Source: Xestospongia muta (Eukaryota > Porifera > Demospongiae > Haplosclerida > Petrosiidae). From it: a stretch of 64,000 bases of DNA. Below, piece after piece: positions 44,912-59,900 of this stretch. Position 1 is the stretch's first letter. Each line of letters opens with the position of its first letter. The stretch covers positions 29,461,245 through 29,525,244 of the forward strand of contig OY848917.1 in assembly GCA_963693285.1 (NCBI GenBank). The letters are read 5' to 3'. The notes beneath the pieces were generated by a model that had not been told where the DNA came from, did not search any database, and worked only from the letters and a program-made list of their open reading frames with translations. Both the position numbers and the translations under genes were made by a program.

Positions 44912-47900
44912 TTAATGTTGACTATAGAGGTAATCACGTATCTCCTTAGCCTTCTGTTTGTTGTCAACAATAGGCCCCTCAATGGCAGAAATCAGTGTCT
45001 CCCATGAAACGGGTGATGACGACTCAGTTTCCATCCATTTAGCTATTACTCGGGAAAGCTTTACTGTTGTATTGATGCTTTCTGGTTGCAAGCCTTTCAA
45101 ATCATTTTGTGAAACATTGAGGGCTATACCAATTATTTCCCAATCAGCACTAATATTTGCCAAAAGTGTAACAGCTTCCTTTTGACTGGGAATCTCCTTA
45201 AAAATATCTAGAAAAAACAATAGTCCATTGATAATGACTGATTAAACTGAGTCTTTCATAGTACAATATTTCTTTGAATAGTATATGTGGTTATGATGTC
45301 TTCATGATCCAGTTAATGTAAGACATCGTGAGTGAGAATTGTGTTTACAAGTAAATAATACAAACTTTGAATGAAGAAAATCATTTAAAGCATTTTTAAG
45401 GGTTGCTTTTACTTTAATGACATAAGAAGGCTGGGGAGGCCACTTTTTAAGGAAATGTGGTATGTGTGGTGCATGACATGATAATTATCATTAAAAGGAG
45501 TTACGGAATGATTATAAGATGAAAACACTATGTTAAGATCTACATTAAAGATGTGAGTGAGTTGATTTAAAAATTACATGGCCTAGAAAGTTTCGAGATT
45601 ATTATCCAGAATTAAATTTTTCTATTCTGTGAGGCTATATAAAATTATTGACAAATATCAATAATGATTATCTAAATCAAAGCTTTAAAATGTTGTAATG
45701 CCATCACTACAAGCTCATTGTAAACAGTCACATAGCTATGTATTCTTACATCTACTTGAATCATGACTGTACATACTTGGACCTCAGGCTTCTTTTATTG
45801 CATAGTACACTGTATCCAATATACAGCTTGGTTATAAACAATATTTATGAGACACTCACACTATACACTAACCTTTTAAGAGCAGTTGCTCAGATATATT
45901 TTGCATTTCATCTTCACTTAATGGAGGATAAGCAAGGTTCTATAATAGAAAGAATTATGATATAGTACAGAGTGGTGTAAGTGTGATATAGTACAAAATT
46001 AATGTGGTACAAGTATGATGTATGAGAAATTGACAATAGATTTCTTGTATATGTATATTTAAACTAATTTATACTTACCAAAGGATTACGTCCAGCAAAC
46101 ACACTGAGTTGACTGCAACGTTCCTTTATTGATATATGAGTTGATGATAAGTGTGAGGATGTGAAATAAGAACACCTATTGACTATGTGTTGAAGGTGGT
46201 CCTTTTGAAGTGGCAGCTCAGCACTAAAAAGTGCTTTTGTCACTGAAGGAGCAATGCAAAAAAAAGGATCATTTGCTCCCACAATTTGTTCAATGCCAAT
46301 GTTCTTGGTGTGACTGTCATCACTAACTTTACACTTTGCAAGCACTGATCGAGCAACCTTACTTATTTTATAAAGTGTCCGTTCACTAGCAAAAAAACTA
46401 CGAACTTTTGCAACATCTCTAGGAGCAATGAGGTACTCCTCACATTCAAATGCTTGCATGTCACTCAACCTTAATACAACCTTAATAACATCATTAAAAA
46501 CTTTGCGGCTTTTCTTGATGTCAATCATTGATGTAATTACTGTAACACAACGATAGTCTTCGGTTACTTCAACGATAACTTCAACTTCATCATTTTCCCA
46601 ATAAATCCCATTTCTCCATACATTGCAATGACGAGCTAATATTTGGATTTGTAGATCACTATCAGCAATTTTGCCAGCTCTTTTTTCGCGTGGTAAACAA
46701 AAAATGTAGGAAAGGGTAAAAAGAAGAAGGTGAAGAAATCGTGTGGAGAGAAATTGGTTAGGATCTGGACACCAGACACACCATCCTAACCCATTCTCTA
46801 TTATAATATCTGTTGGTGGCTCAGTACAAATGAGAGATGGAAAAAATAAGAGCTCATGTGATGGTAAAGAAGTCGAAGCTGATATATTGGTTTCAAACAT
46901 TCGCAATGTATTTGACTCTAAAACGTGACAGAACTGAAGACTTCTAAGGAAACCAACTAACATATCAGTGTTGTGCTCTGGAAATAATTTTTCCAGAATA
47001 GACTTAGGCACAATACCAGTATTACTAGCAATATCTTGATAAGCATGTTCGATTTCCTTAGGAGCAAATAGAACACCATTGACTTCGGTGAGAAGAGTAG
47101 CTCTGTCAATAACAATCCAACTTTGAGCATCATCATCATTTTTAAGGAATAGGATGAGACCCTTGTCACTTAAAGTGCATAGGAATTCCAATAACACTGA
47201 CTTTTCAGAAGGAAGTGAAGGGTCATTTTGTTTTTGTAACACAGCACATAATTCTTTCACACTAATGGCTATAATATTCTTTTCATTTCGAAGCAATTGC
47301 AAGAAGGAAAACTGAACGTGGCAGTAAAAACTAATTTTATCAGATCGATCAAGTACAGCTTTGCAGCTATAAGAAAGCTTAACAACAAACTCTTGAACAC
47401 CTTTTCCTTCAGGACGATGACATTCCATAGGTAGGAAACCAACATATTCTTGTGAATGATCAGCTTTTTCAGCAACTTCAGCAACTACTTTAGAAACTTT
47501 TTCATAACCATCAGTCATCTCATCGAGTCGACTTCCAATGACAAGTATTTGAGATGGTTTTGAATTTGATAATTGAAGACTGGCACTCTTGATAAAATTG
47601 AACCAGTAGTACAAATCACTTTTAATGATGTCAAGATTGTCAGTCATCTTAGAAAGTATGGCAAAAACAGCAGGTGTGCTTAGCATAAGATTTTCTAGAA
47701 TTGCTGCATGACTGCTATAATACTCTTTATGACCTGCAAGATCATAAAGGACAATATTGCCTACTTCATGGCTTGAAAAGGTGTGGGCATTGATCCCAGT
47801 AGTTAGCAGTTCTACTGGAATAGGATCTGATGTATCAAACTTGTAGTTGGGCGGTTTCTTAGCTCGTTCTATAATGACTGCCGCAAGTGAACTTTTACCT

Positions 47901-50900
47901 GCACCGGTGTTACCACAGAAAAAGACTTTGCTGTAGGATTCCACAGGGAAGTCTTTTCTACATTGCTCAAATGGCTCAAACATCTTCAAAATAACGAAGC
48001 GATTTTCATCATTACGATAAACAAGCTCCATGGCCGTTTGATTATAGTTGTTCTTAGCCATTGGATTGATCTTTCCTGATGACAAAAGAGATTTCACAAC
48101 ATCACCATGACATCCTGTACAAGCAACATGAAGGGGTGTGTTACCATCCTAAAAATATATTAGTAAATGACATTCCATATAGTTTAGAATTAACCATGTT
48201 GTTAGAATTAGTCCATTCTCTTACTAAAATTTATTTCATATTTAACAATAGTATTTGGTGTGTGTTGTAGTTAGCTAGATATTTGTGTGGCAAACAAACA
48301 ATGAGAAAATTTAAACAACATTGGTGTTGGTTGACATAATGCAAAAAGAAAAGAAACAAAGTAGGGTTGAACACACAAATCCATATAAAAATCCCTACAT
48401 AAGTAGCCAGGAAAAACTGTACAGTACAATTTCAATATAAACACTATATACTCTTTCACTCTTATATGCTGAATCACTGGATGCAAAGTTCATCATATCA
48501 TAGGACATAGCACATGGTATATATTAATCTTATTTGGTGAATAAACAATAAAATAATTGTCACAGTTTACCTGATCAGCAATATCAGTATATATTTTAGG
48601 ACACAGTATAAGTTATATATCAATCTTATTTGGTCAATAAAATGCATCATATTTTTTCTGTAAATATAGACAATTATGAGCAGAATGTTTTAACATACCA
48701 CTAAACCAAAAGAATACAACATTTGTTTATTGTAGTCTTTAAATTGTGACATGACACCAAGATGTTGAAGGTGTCGACAAACTCCACTTTATCAGATACA
48801 AGATCTAACACAAGCTATAAATCATTTAAAATATAATTTCAATCTTAGCAGTGTAAAGGCTAAACTTAGCATATACAGTCAATGAAACTGATTCTTGCTT
48901 TAAATAGTTTACATTCATTTATATAATTTGTAGACTATAGAAAAAATTCATAAATGTAACAGAAAGTTGCTTGATGGTTATATGATTCTGCAGTCACTTT
49001 CTATGATAATTCTTAGCAATCTGATTAAAACATTTTAGGATATAGCACATGTTTTATATCTTGTTTGGTGAATAAACAATGATATGATTGTCACAACTTA
49101 CCTTATTAGCTATGTCAGGATTAGCACTGAATTTGAGAAGAAGCTGAACACATTCACTATTGCCTTTCCGAGATGCTATGTACAAAGCAGTTTGGCCATA
49201 CTATATATATGTAAAAAGACAAATACAAATACACAATGAATGAAGTTTATAGTATAAATCACTTTAAGCATTAAAATAAATATACTATGCTTACATGTAA
49301 CTGTAGACAATTATGAACATACTTTATTAGATACAAGAACTAACACAAACTACAAATAATTATATGCAAAAATATAATTCAATCTTGCAGTTTAAAAAAA
49401 AATGGACTCAGCAAATATATTCAATGTGACTCACTCATTCTTTTAATAGTTTGCATTCACTTATACAATTTGTAGAACATAGAAATGTTTTATAAAAGTA
49501 ACAGAACATTGCTTGGTGGTTAGATGATTGAGCAGTTACTTTCTATGATAGTTTTTTGAGTAAGCATGTTAATATATTTTAGGACACAGTATAAGTTATA
49601 TATCAATCTTATTTGGTCAATAAAATGCATCATATTTTTTCTGTAAATATAGACAATTATGAGCAGAATGTTTTAACATACCACTAAACCAAAAGAATAC
49701 AACATTTGTTTATTGTAGTCTTTAATTTGTGACATGACACCAAGATGTTGAAGGTGTCGACAAACTCCACTTTATCAAATACAAGATCTAACACAAGCTA
49801 TAAATCATTTAAAATATAATTTCAATCTTAGCAGCGTAAAGGCTAAACTTAGCATATACAGTCAATGAGACTGATTCTAGCTTTAAATAGTTTACATTCA
49901 TTTATATAATTTGTAGACTATAGAAAAAATTCATAAATGTAACAGAAAGTTGCTTGATGGTTATATGATTCTGCAGTCACTTTCTATGATAATTCTTAGC
50001 AATCTGATTAAAACATTTTAGGATATAGCACATGTTTTATATCTTGTTTGGTGAATAAACAATGATATGATTGTCACAACTTACCCTATTAGCTATGTCA
50101 GGATTAGCACTGAATTTGAGAAGAAGCTGAACACATTCACTATTGCCTTTCTCAGATGCTTTGTACAAAGCAGTTTGGCCATACTATATATATGTAAAAA
50201 GACAAATACAAATACACAATAAATGAAGTTTATAGTATAAATCACTTTAAGCATTAAAATAAATATACTATGCTTACATGTAACTGTAGACAATTATGAA
50301 CATACTTTATTAGATACAAGAACTAACACAAACTACAAATAATTATATGCAAAAATATAATTCAATCTTGCAGTTTAAAAAAAAATGGACTCAGCAAATA
50401 TATTCAATGTGACTCACTCATTCTTTTAATAGTTTGCATTCACTTATACAATTTGTAGAACATAGAAATGTTTTATAAAAGTAACAGAACATTGCTTGGT
50501 GGTTAGATGATTGAGCAGTTACTTTCTATGATAGTTTTTTGAGTAAGCATGTTAATATATTTTAGGACACAGTATAAGTTATATATCAATCTTATTTGGT
50601 CAATAAAATGCATCATATTTTTTCTGTAAATATAGACAATTATGAGCAGAATGTTTTAACATACCACTAAACCAAAAGAATACAACATTTGTTTATTGTA
50701 GTCTTTAATTTGTGACATGACACCAAGATGTTGAAGGTGTCGACAAACTCCACTTTATCAAATACAAGATCTAACACAAGCTATAAATCATTTAAAATAT
50801 AATTTCAATCTTAGCAGCGTAAAGGCTAAACTTAGCATATACAGTCAATGAGACTGATTCTAGCTTTAAATAGTTTACATTCATTTATATAATTTGTAGA

Positions 50901-53900
50901 CTATAGAAAAAATTCATAAATGTAACAGAAAGTTGCTTGATGGTTATATGATTCTGCAGTCACTTTCTATGATAATTCTTAGCAATCTGATTAAAACATT
51001 TTAGGATATAGCACATGTTTTATATCTTGTTTGGTGAATAAACAATGATATGATTGTCACAACTTACCCTATTAGCTATGTCAGGATTAGCACTGAATTT
51101 GAGAAGAAGCTGAACACATTCACTATTGCCTTTCTCAGATGCTTTGTACAAAGCAGTTTGGCCATACTATATATATGTAAAAAGACAAATACAAATACAC
51201 AATAAATGAAGTTTATAGTATAAATCACTTTAAGCATTAAAATAAATATACTATGCTTACATGTAACTGTAGACAATTATGAACATACTTTATTAGATAC
51301 AAGAACTAACACAAACTACAAATAATTATATGCAAAAATATAATTCAATCTTGCAGTTTAAAAAAAAATGGACTCAGCAAATATATTCAATGTGACTCAC
51401 TCATTCTTTTAATAGTTTGCATTCACTTATACAATTTGTAGAACATAGAAATGTTTTATAAAAGTAACAGAACATTGCTTGGTGGTTAGATGATTGAGCA
51501 GTTACTTTCTATGATAGTTTTTTGAGTAAGCATGTTAATATATTTTAGGACACAGTATAAGTTATATATCAATCTTATTTGGTCAATAAAATGCATCATA
51601 TTTTTTCTGTAAATATAGACAATTATGAGCAGAATGTTTTAACATACCACTAAACCAAAAGAATACAACATTTGTTTATTGTAGTCTTTAATTTGTGACA
51701 TGACACCAAGATGTTGAAGGTGTCGACAAACTCCACTTTATCAGATACAAGATCTAACACAAGCTATAAATCATTTAAAATATAATTTCAATCCTAGCAG
51801 CGTAAAGGCTAAACTTAGCATATACAGTCAATGAGACTGATTCTAGCTTTAAATAGTTTACATTCATTTATATAATTTGTAGACTATAGAAAAAATTCAT
51901 AAATGTAACAGAAAGTTGCTTGATGGTTATATGATTCTGCAGTCACTTTCTATGATAATTCTTAGCAATCTGATTAAAACATTTTAGGATATAGCACATG
52001 TTTTATATCTTGTTTGGTGAATAAACAATGATATGATTGTCACAACTTACCCTATTAGCTATGTCAGGATTAGCACTGAATTTGAGAAGAAGCTGAACAC
52101 ATTCACTATTGCCTTTCCCAGATGCTATGTACAAAGCAGTTTGGCCATACTATATATATGTAAAAAGACAAATACAAATACACAATGAATGAAGTTTATA
52201 GTATAAATCACTTTAAGCATTAAAATAAATATACTATGCTTACATGTAACTGTAGACAATTATGAACATACTTTATTAGATACAAGAACTAACACAAACT
52301 ACAAATAATTATATGCAAAAATATAATTCAATCTTGCAGTTTAAAAAAAAATGGACTCAGCAAATATATTCAATGTGACTCACTCATTCTTTTAATAGTT
52401 TGCATTCACTTATACAATTTGTAGAACATAGAAATGTTTTATAAAAGTAACAGAACATTGCTTGGTGGTTAGATGATTGAGCAGTTACTTTCTATGATAG
52501 TTTTTTGAGTAAGCATGTTAATATATTTTAGGACACAGTATAAGTTATATATCAATCTTATTTGGTCAATAAAATGCATCATATTTTTTCTGTAAATATA
52601 GACAATTATGAGCAGAATGTTTTAACATACCACTAAACCAAAAGAATACAACATTTGTTTATTGTAGTCTTTAATTTGTGACATGACACCAAGATGTTGA
52701 AGGTGTCGACAAACTCCACTTTATCAGATACAAGATCTAACACAAGCTATAAATCATTTAAAATATAATTTCAATCTTAGCAGCGTAAAGGCTAAACTTA
52801 GCATATACAGTCAATGAGACTGATTCTAGCTTTAAATAGTTTACATTCATTTATATAATTTGTAGACTATAGAAAAAATTCATAAATGTAACAGAAAGTT
52901 GCTTGATGGTTATATGATTCTGCAGTCACTTTCTATGATAATTCTTAGCAATCTGATTAAAACATTTTAGGATATAGCACATGTTTTATATCTTGTTTGG
53001 TGAATAAACAATGATATGATTGTCACAACTTACCTTATCAGCTATGTCAGGATTAGCACTGAATTTGAGAAGAAGCTGAACATATTCACTATTGCCTTTC
53101 TCAGATGCTATGTACAAAGCAGTTTGGCCATACTATATATATGTAAAAAGACAAATACAAATACACAATAAATGAAGTTTATAGTATAAATCACTTTAAG
53201 CATTAAAATAAATATACTATGCTTACATGTAACTGTAGACAATTATGAACATACTTTATTAGATACAAGAACTAACACAAACTACAAATAATTATATGCA
53301 AAAATATAATTCAATCTTGCAGTTTAAAAAAAAATGGACTCAGCAAATATATTCAATGTGACTCACTCATTCTTTTAATAGTTTGCATTCACTTATACAA
53401 TTTGTAGAACATAGAAATGTTTTATAAAAGTAACAGAACATTGCTTGGTGGTTAGATGATTGAGCAGTTACTTTCTATGATAGTTTTTTGAGTAAGCATG
53501 TTAATATATTTTAGGACACAGTATAAGTTATATATCAATCTTATTTGGTCAATAAAATGCATCATATTTTTTCTGTAAATATAGACAATTATGAGCAGAA
53601 TGTTTTAACATACCACTAAACCAAAAGAATACAACATTTGTTTATTGTAGTCTTTAATTTGTGACATGACACCAAGATGTTGAAGGTGTCGACAAACTCC
53701 ACTTTATCAGATACAAGATCTAACACAAGCTATAAATCATTTAAAATATAATTTCAATCCTAGCAGCGTAAAGGCTAAACTTAGCATATACAGTCAATGA
53801 GACTGATTCTAGCTTTAAATAGTTTACATTCATTTATATAATTTGTAGACTATAGAAAAAATTCATAAATGTAACAGAAAGTTGCTTGATGGTTATATGA

Positions 53901-56900
53901 TTCTGCAGTCACTTTCTATGATAATTCTTAGCAATCTGATTAAAACATTTTAGGATATAGCACATGTTTTATATCTTGTTTGGTGAATAAACAATGATAT
54001 GATTGTCACAACTTACCTTATCAGCTATGTCAGGATTAGCATTGAATTTGAGAAGAAGCTGAACACATTCACTATTGCCTTTCTCAGATGCTATGTACAA
54101 AGCAGTTTGGCCATACTATATATATGTAAAAAGACAAATACAAATACACAATAAATGAAGTTTATAGTATAAATCACTTTAAGCATTAAAATAAATATAC
54201 TATGCTTACATGTAACTGTAGACAATTATGAACATACTTTATTAGATACAAGAACTAACACAAACTACAAATAATTATATGCAAAAATATAATTCAATCT
54301 TGCAGTTTAAAAAAAAATGGACTCAGCAAATATATTCAATGTGACTCACTCATTCTTTTAATAGTTTGCATTCACTTATACAATTTGTAGAACATAGAAA
54401 TGTTTTATAAAAGTAACAGAACATTGCTTGGTGGCTAGATGATTGAGCAGTTACTTTCTATGATAGTTTTTTTGAGTAAGCATGTTAATATATTTTAGGA
54501 CACAGTATAAGTTATATATCAATCTTATTTGGTCAATAAAATGCATCATATTTTTTCTGTAAATATAGACAATTATGAGCAGAATGTTTTAACATACCAC
54601 TAAACCAAAAGAATACAACATTTGTTTATTGTAGTCTTTAATTTGTGACATGACACCAAGATGTTGAAGGTGTCGACAAACTCCACTTTATCAGATACAA
54701 GATCTAACACAAGCTATAAATCATTTAAAATATAATTTCAATCTTAGCAGCGTAAAGGCTAAACTTAGCATATACAGTCAATGAGACTGATTCTAGCTTT
54801 AAATAGTTTACATTCATTTATATAATTTGTAGACTATAGAAAAAATTCATAAATGTAACAGAAAGTTGCTTGATGGTTATATGATTCTGCAGTCACTTTC
54901 TATGATAATTTCTTAATAACCTGATTAAAACATTTTAGGATATAGCACATGTTTTATATTTTGTTTGGTGAATAAACAATGATATGATTGTCACAACTTA
55001 CCTTATTAGCTATGTCAGGATTAGCACTGAATTTGAGAAGAAGCTGAACACATTCACTATTGCCTTTCTCAGATGCTATGTACAAAGCAGTTTGGCCATA
55101 CTATATATATGTAAAAGGACAAATACAAATACACAATGAATGAAGGTTATAGTATAAATCACTTTAAGCATTAAAATAAATATACTATGCTTACATGTAA
55201 CTGTAGACAATTATGAACATACTTTATTAGATACAATAACTAACACAAACTACAAATAATTATATGCAAAAATATAATTCAATCTTGGCAGTTTAAAAAA
55301 ATTGGACTCAGCAAATATAATCAATGTGACTCACTCATTCTTTTAATACTTTGCATTAACTTATACAATTTGTAGAACATAGAAATGTTTTATAAAAGTA
55401 ACAGAACATTGCTTGGTGGTTAGATTATAGACCAGTTACTTTCTATGATAGTTTTTTGAGTAAGCATGTTAATATATTTTAGGACACAGTATAAGTTATA
55501 TATCAATCTTATTTGGTCAATAAAATGCATCATATTTTTTCTGTAAATATAGACAATTATGAGCAGAATGTTTTAACATACCACTAAACCAAAAGAATAC
55601 AACATTTGTTTATTGTAGTCTTTAAATTGTGACATGACACCAAGATGTTGAAGGTGTCGACAAACTCCACTTTATCAGATACAAGATCTAACACAAGCTA
55701 TAAATCGTTTAAAATATAATTTCAATCTTAGCAACGTAAAGGCTAAACTTAGCATATACAGTGAATGAGACTGATTCTAGCTTTAAATAGTTTACATTCA
55801 TTTATATAATTTGTAGACTATAGAAAAAATTCATAAATGTAACAGAAAGTTGCTTGATGGTTATATGATTCTGCAGTCACTTTCTATGATAATTTCTTAA
55901 CAACCTGATTAAAACATTTTAGGATATAGCACATGTTTTATATTTTGTTTGGTGAATAAACAATGATATGATTGTCACAACTTACCTTATTAGCTATGTC
56001 AGGATTAGCACTGGATTTGAAAAGAAGCTGAACACTTTTACTATTGCCTTTCTCAGATTCTTGGTATTGTAGAGAATGAGCTAGTATCTCATACAAACAC
56101 AATGAACTCACACCTTCAAAGAAAGACTTGAAACAAAATTTATTGTGGATTCATATTTTAGATAGAATAAATTCAGAAATACCTTCTTTACAATAATAGA
56201 AAAACACATGTACAAATGTTAACTAGAACACTTAACAATTTTACATTGTAAAGAAAGCATTCAGATCACAAGTAATCACAGTAACATAATAATTGAATAA
56301 AATCAATAGAGAAAAAAGCATTACATTAAAATTATGGGTCGCTGTTTGTGTCAAAATTGGAAAATTATCATGATATATTAAATAAGTCATTATTTATTAA
56401 ATAATTCTTGATTTACTTAATAAATCTTGCATTAATTAGTAAATCACAATTTATTTAATAAATAATAAGCATTAAAAGTAAATCAATTTTGACACAAATG
56501 GCACCCATATGAAATACACTTATACTACATTATGTCACACTTACTTCCTATTATATTGTAATGGGAACATTCAGATTACAAGTAATCACAGCAACATAAA
56601 AATGGAATAAAAACAACACAGTTAATAAGCATTACATTGAAATACACTTAGAATTTATACTACATTATATTACACTTACTTCCTATTATATCGTAATGGG
56701 AACATTCAGATTATAAGTAATCACAGTAACATAAAAATGGAATAAAAACAATACAGTAAATAAGCATTACATTGAAATACACTTAGAATTTATACTATAT
56801 TATATCACACTTACTGGCTATAATATTGTAATGGGAAAATTCAGATTACAAGTAATCACAGCAACATAAAAATGGAATAAAAACAATACAGTTAATAAGC

Positions 56901-59900
56901 ATTACATTGAAATACACTTAGAATTTATACTACATTATATCACACTTACTTCCTATTATATTGTAATGGGAAAATTCAGATTACAAGTAATCACAGCAAC
57001 ATAAAAATGGAATAAAAACAATACAGTAAATAAGCATTACATTGAAATACACTTAGAATTTATACTACATTATATCACACTTACTGGCTATAATATTTTA
57101 ATGGGAACATTCAGATTATAAGTAATCACAGCAACATAAAAATGGAATAAAAACAATACAGTAAATAAGCATTACATTGAAATACACTTAGAATTTATAC
57201 TACATTATATCACACTTACTGGCTATAACATTTTAATGGGAACATTTAGATTACAAGTAATGACAGCAACATAAAATTGGAATAAAAACAATACAGTAAA
57301 TAAGCATTACATTGAAATACACTTGTAATTTATACTACATTACATCACACTTACTTCCTATTATATTGTAATGGGAACATTCAGATTACAAGTAATCACA
57401 GCAACATAAAAATGGAATAAAAACAATACAGTTAATAAGCATTACATTGAAATACACTTAGAATTTATACTACATTATATCACACTTACTGGCTATAATA
57501 TTTTAATGGGAACATTCAGATTATAAGTAATCACAGCAACATAAAAATGGAATAAAAACAATACAGTAAATAAGCATTACATTGAAATACACTTAGAATT
57601 TATACTACATTATATCACACTTTCTGGCTATAATATTGTAATGGGAAAACTCAGATTACAAGTAATCATAGCAACATAAAAATGGAGTAAAAACAATACA
57701 GTTAATAAGCATTAAATTGAAATACACTTAGAATTTATACTATATTATATCACACTTACTGGCTATTATATTGTAATGGGAACATTCAGATTACAAGTAA
57801 TCACAGCAACATAAAATGAAATAAAAACAATACAGTTAATAAGCATTAGATTAAAATACACTTGTAATTTATACTACATTATACCACACTTACTTCCTAT
57901 TATATTGTAATGGGAACGTTCAGATCACAAGTAATCACAGCAACATAAAATGGAATAAAATCAATATAATAAAAAGCACCATATTAACTGCAAGAATTGA
58001 GAAATGCAATAATCATGAATTTCCAGTAACATCATGAATTTAGGCTGTGCAATAATAAATAATTTTATGTCTATTTCTGTAGTAGTCTGTATTCCATACA
58101 ATAAAGCTAGATTCTGAATCTAAACTAAAATTTAAAAAAAAATACATCATTATATATTGTTATGACTTCATGGAAAATAATATTAATAAAATTATGGGTA
58201 TCTCCATTTTTAAAAAGGGAGTCTTACAAAACTGATCAAATCATCTGACACAGTACAGTATGGCAATACACAATTTACATATGGCAATATCTTCAAGTAA
58301 TTTTGTGTGGTTACTATATAGGAATGCCCATACTAACATTACTATTTTGGACTTGTTTGTTTCTTTGTGTTATTTTCTTATATCACTATAATGTCTATGG
58401 TATGTCTTCTTTAAAATTTACTATACATTTATTTATACAGCTTAAAGATTACAGTAAAACATACCCATTCTTCATTTAAATTACCTTAGTAACAATGTTC
58501 AGGTCAGCATTATGGTTGACTAATACTTCAACAATCTTTGTATGTCCTTCAGAACTTGCATAATGAAGGGCTGTCCATCCATCCTATTGTAATAACAAAC
58601 AAACTAGCAACATTCAAATTAGACTACTAACAGTACAAACACAGACTTCATAAAAATATCTTAAGTTTTAATTTTCCACTTTAATTGTCATGATATAATA
58701 TTTCTCTACCATATCTACATTAACTCATGTTATAAATGTATGACATGACTATATTCAATACTAATAAGTATTTTTTGAATATTTTGTGAACAAATAACCC
58801 AGCACTTGACAAGAAATAACTTGTTGCTCTTCATGTTATCAGCTATCATTACATAAGTACTTCCATAGGAGGCACATGGAAGTAATAATACACTTCTATT
58901 TCTAAAGAATTTTAAAAGATACTTATAAGATAAATAAGTCATGCTTCAAATCATGATCTTCATCACTATGTTTATGTGCCCACCAAAACTGATTATTTAA
59001 AAATGTCATAAAAACATCTCATCTTTATCTATCTATTTGTGTTAAATAAGCAGGAAAATTTATCACTGCACATATTGTAAAACAATTACACTTTTGGCCT
59101 AATATTATCATGTGAACTCTGTATCCTGTTCTCCTTCCAATATTATTAAAGACAACCATTCAACATTAACAGTATCACTACAATTACAAGACTATTATTA
59201 TTAACAACTTTCTTTTAGAAAAAGGGACTTCCATTTTTTCTTTATTTATGCGGGGTTTGTTGTACACACATAAACACTTACTCTGTCAACAAGGTCTAAA
59301 TTGGCTCCTTTCTGTGTTAAAATCACTATGATTTCTATGAGATTTCACTATGTGTCTGCTATGTTAAGATATTAATATTGTCATACAATATAATAACAAA
59401 ACTCAAGTCCACAAAAAATAAAAATGTAGTTAATCAAGTCTAGAAACAAAGCAGTCCATTGGAAATTATCGTTAAAAACAACCTACAGCATCATAAAGAA
59501 GTTATAATTGTGTTCTGATCATTGCTACGACCTTAAAATACCAATTAATTTATAGTTAATAGGCAATAAGATGTAAATGCAAGTACAATACAGTTTTATT
59601 CTCAGGTGATCATTCTTAAGAACTTAAAGAGAGATGTTTCAAAGCTAAACAAGTCGTGTTTCAAATCATAATCTTCACCACTATATTTGTCTATGCACCT
59701 GAACTGATCATTTAAAGTCATAAAAACATGTCACCTTTATCTATCAATTTGTGTTAAATAAACAGGAAAATTAATCACTGCACACATTGTAAAATTATAC
59801 TTTTTCCAAATATTATCATGTGGACTTTGCATCCTATTCTCCTTCGAATATTCATTTTAGTAAGCATAATATTAAAGACTATCATTCAACATTAACAGTA

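Noticed and set aside
48097..48097. Translation start of the large ROCO frame at 48097
   Set aside because: The codon is GTG within an ankyrin repeat that continues upstream to an acceptor at 48148; it is an internal exon, not a gene start.
48600..48800. A conserved second exon in each 983-bp unit (HLQHLGVMSQFKDYNKQMLY before a GTATGT site)
   Set aside because: It is open in every unit, but the units are too young for conservation to mean anything. No good acceptor exists, and stops lie just upstream.
50093..51276. Two identical 66-aa minus-strand frames 983 bp apart
   Set aside because: They overlap the ankyrin exon in a different frame and run into the intron. They are identical only because the units are tandem duplicates.
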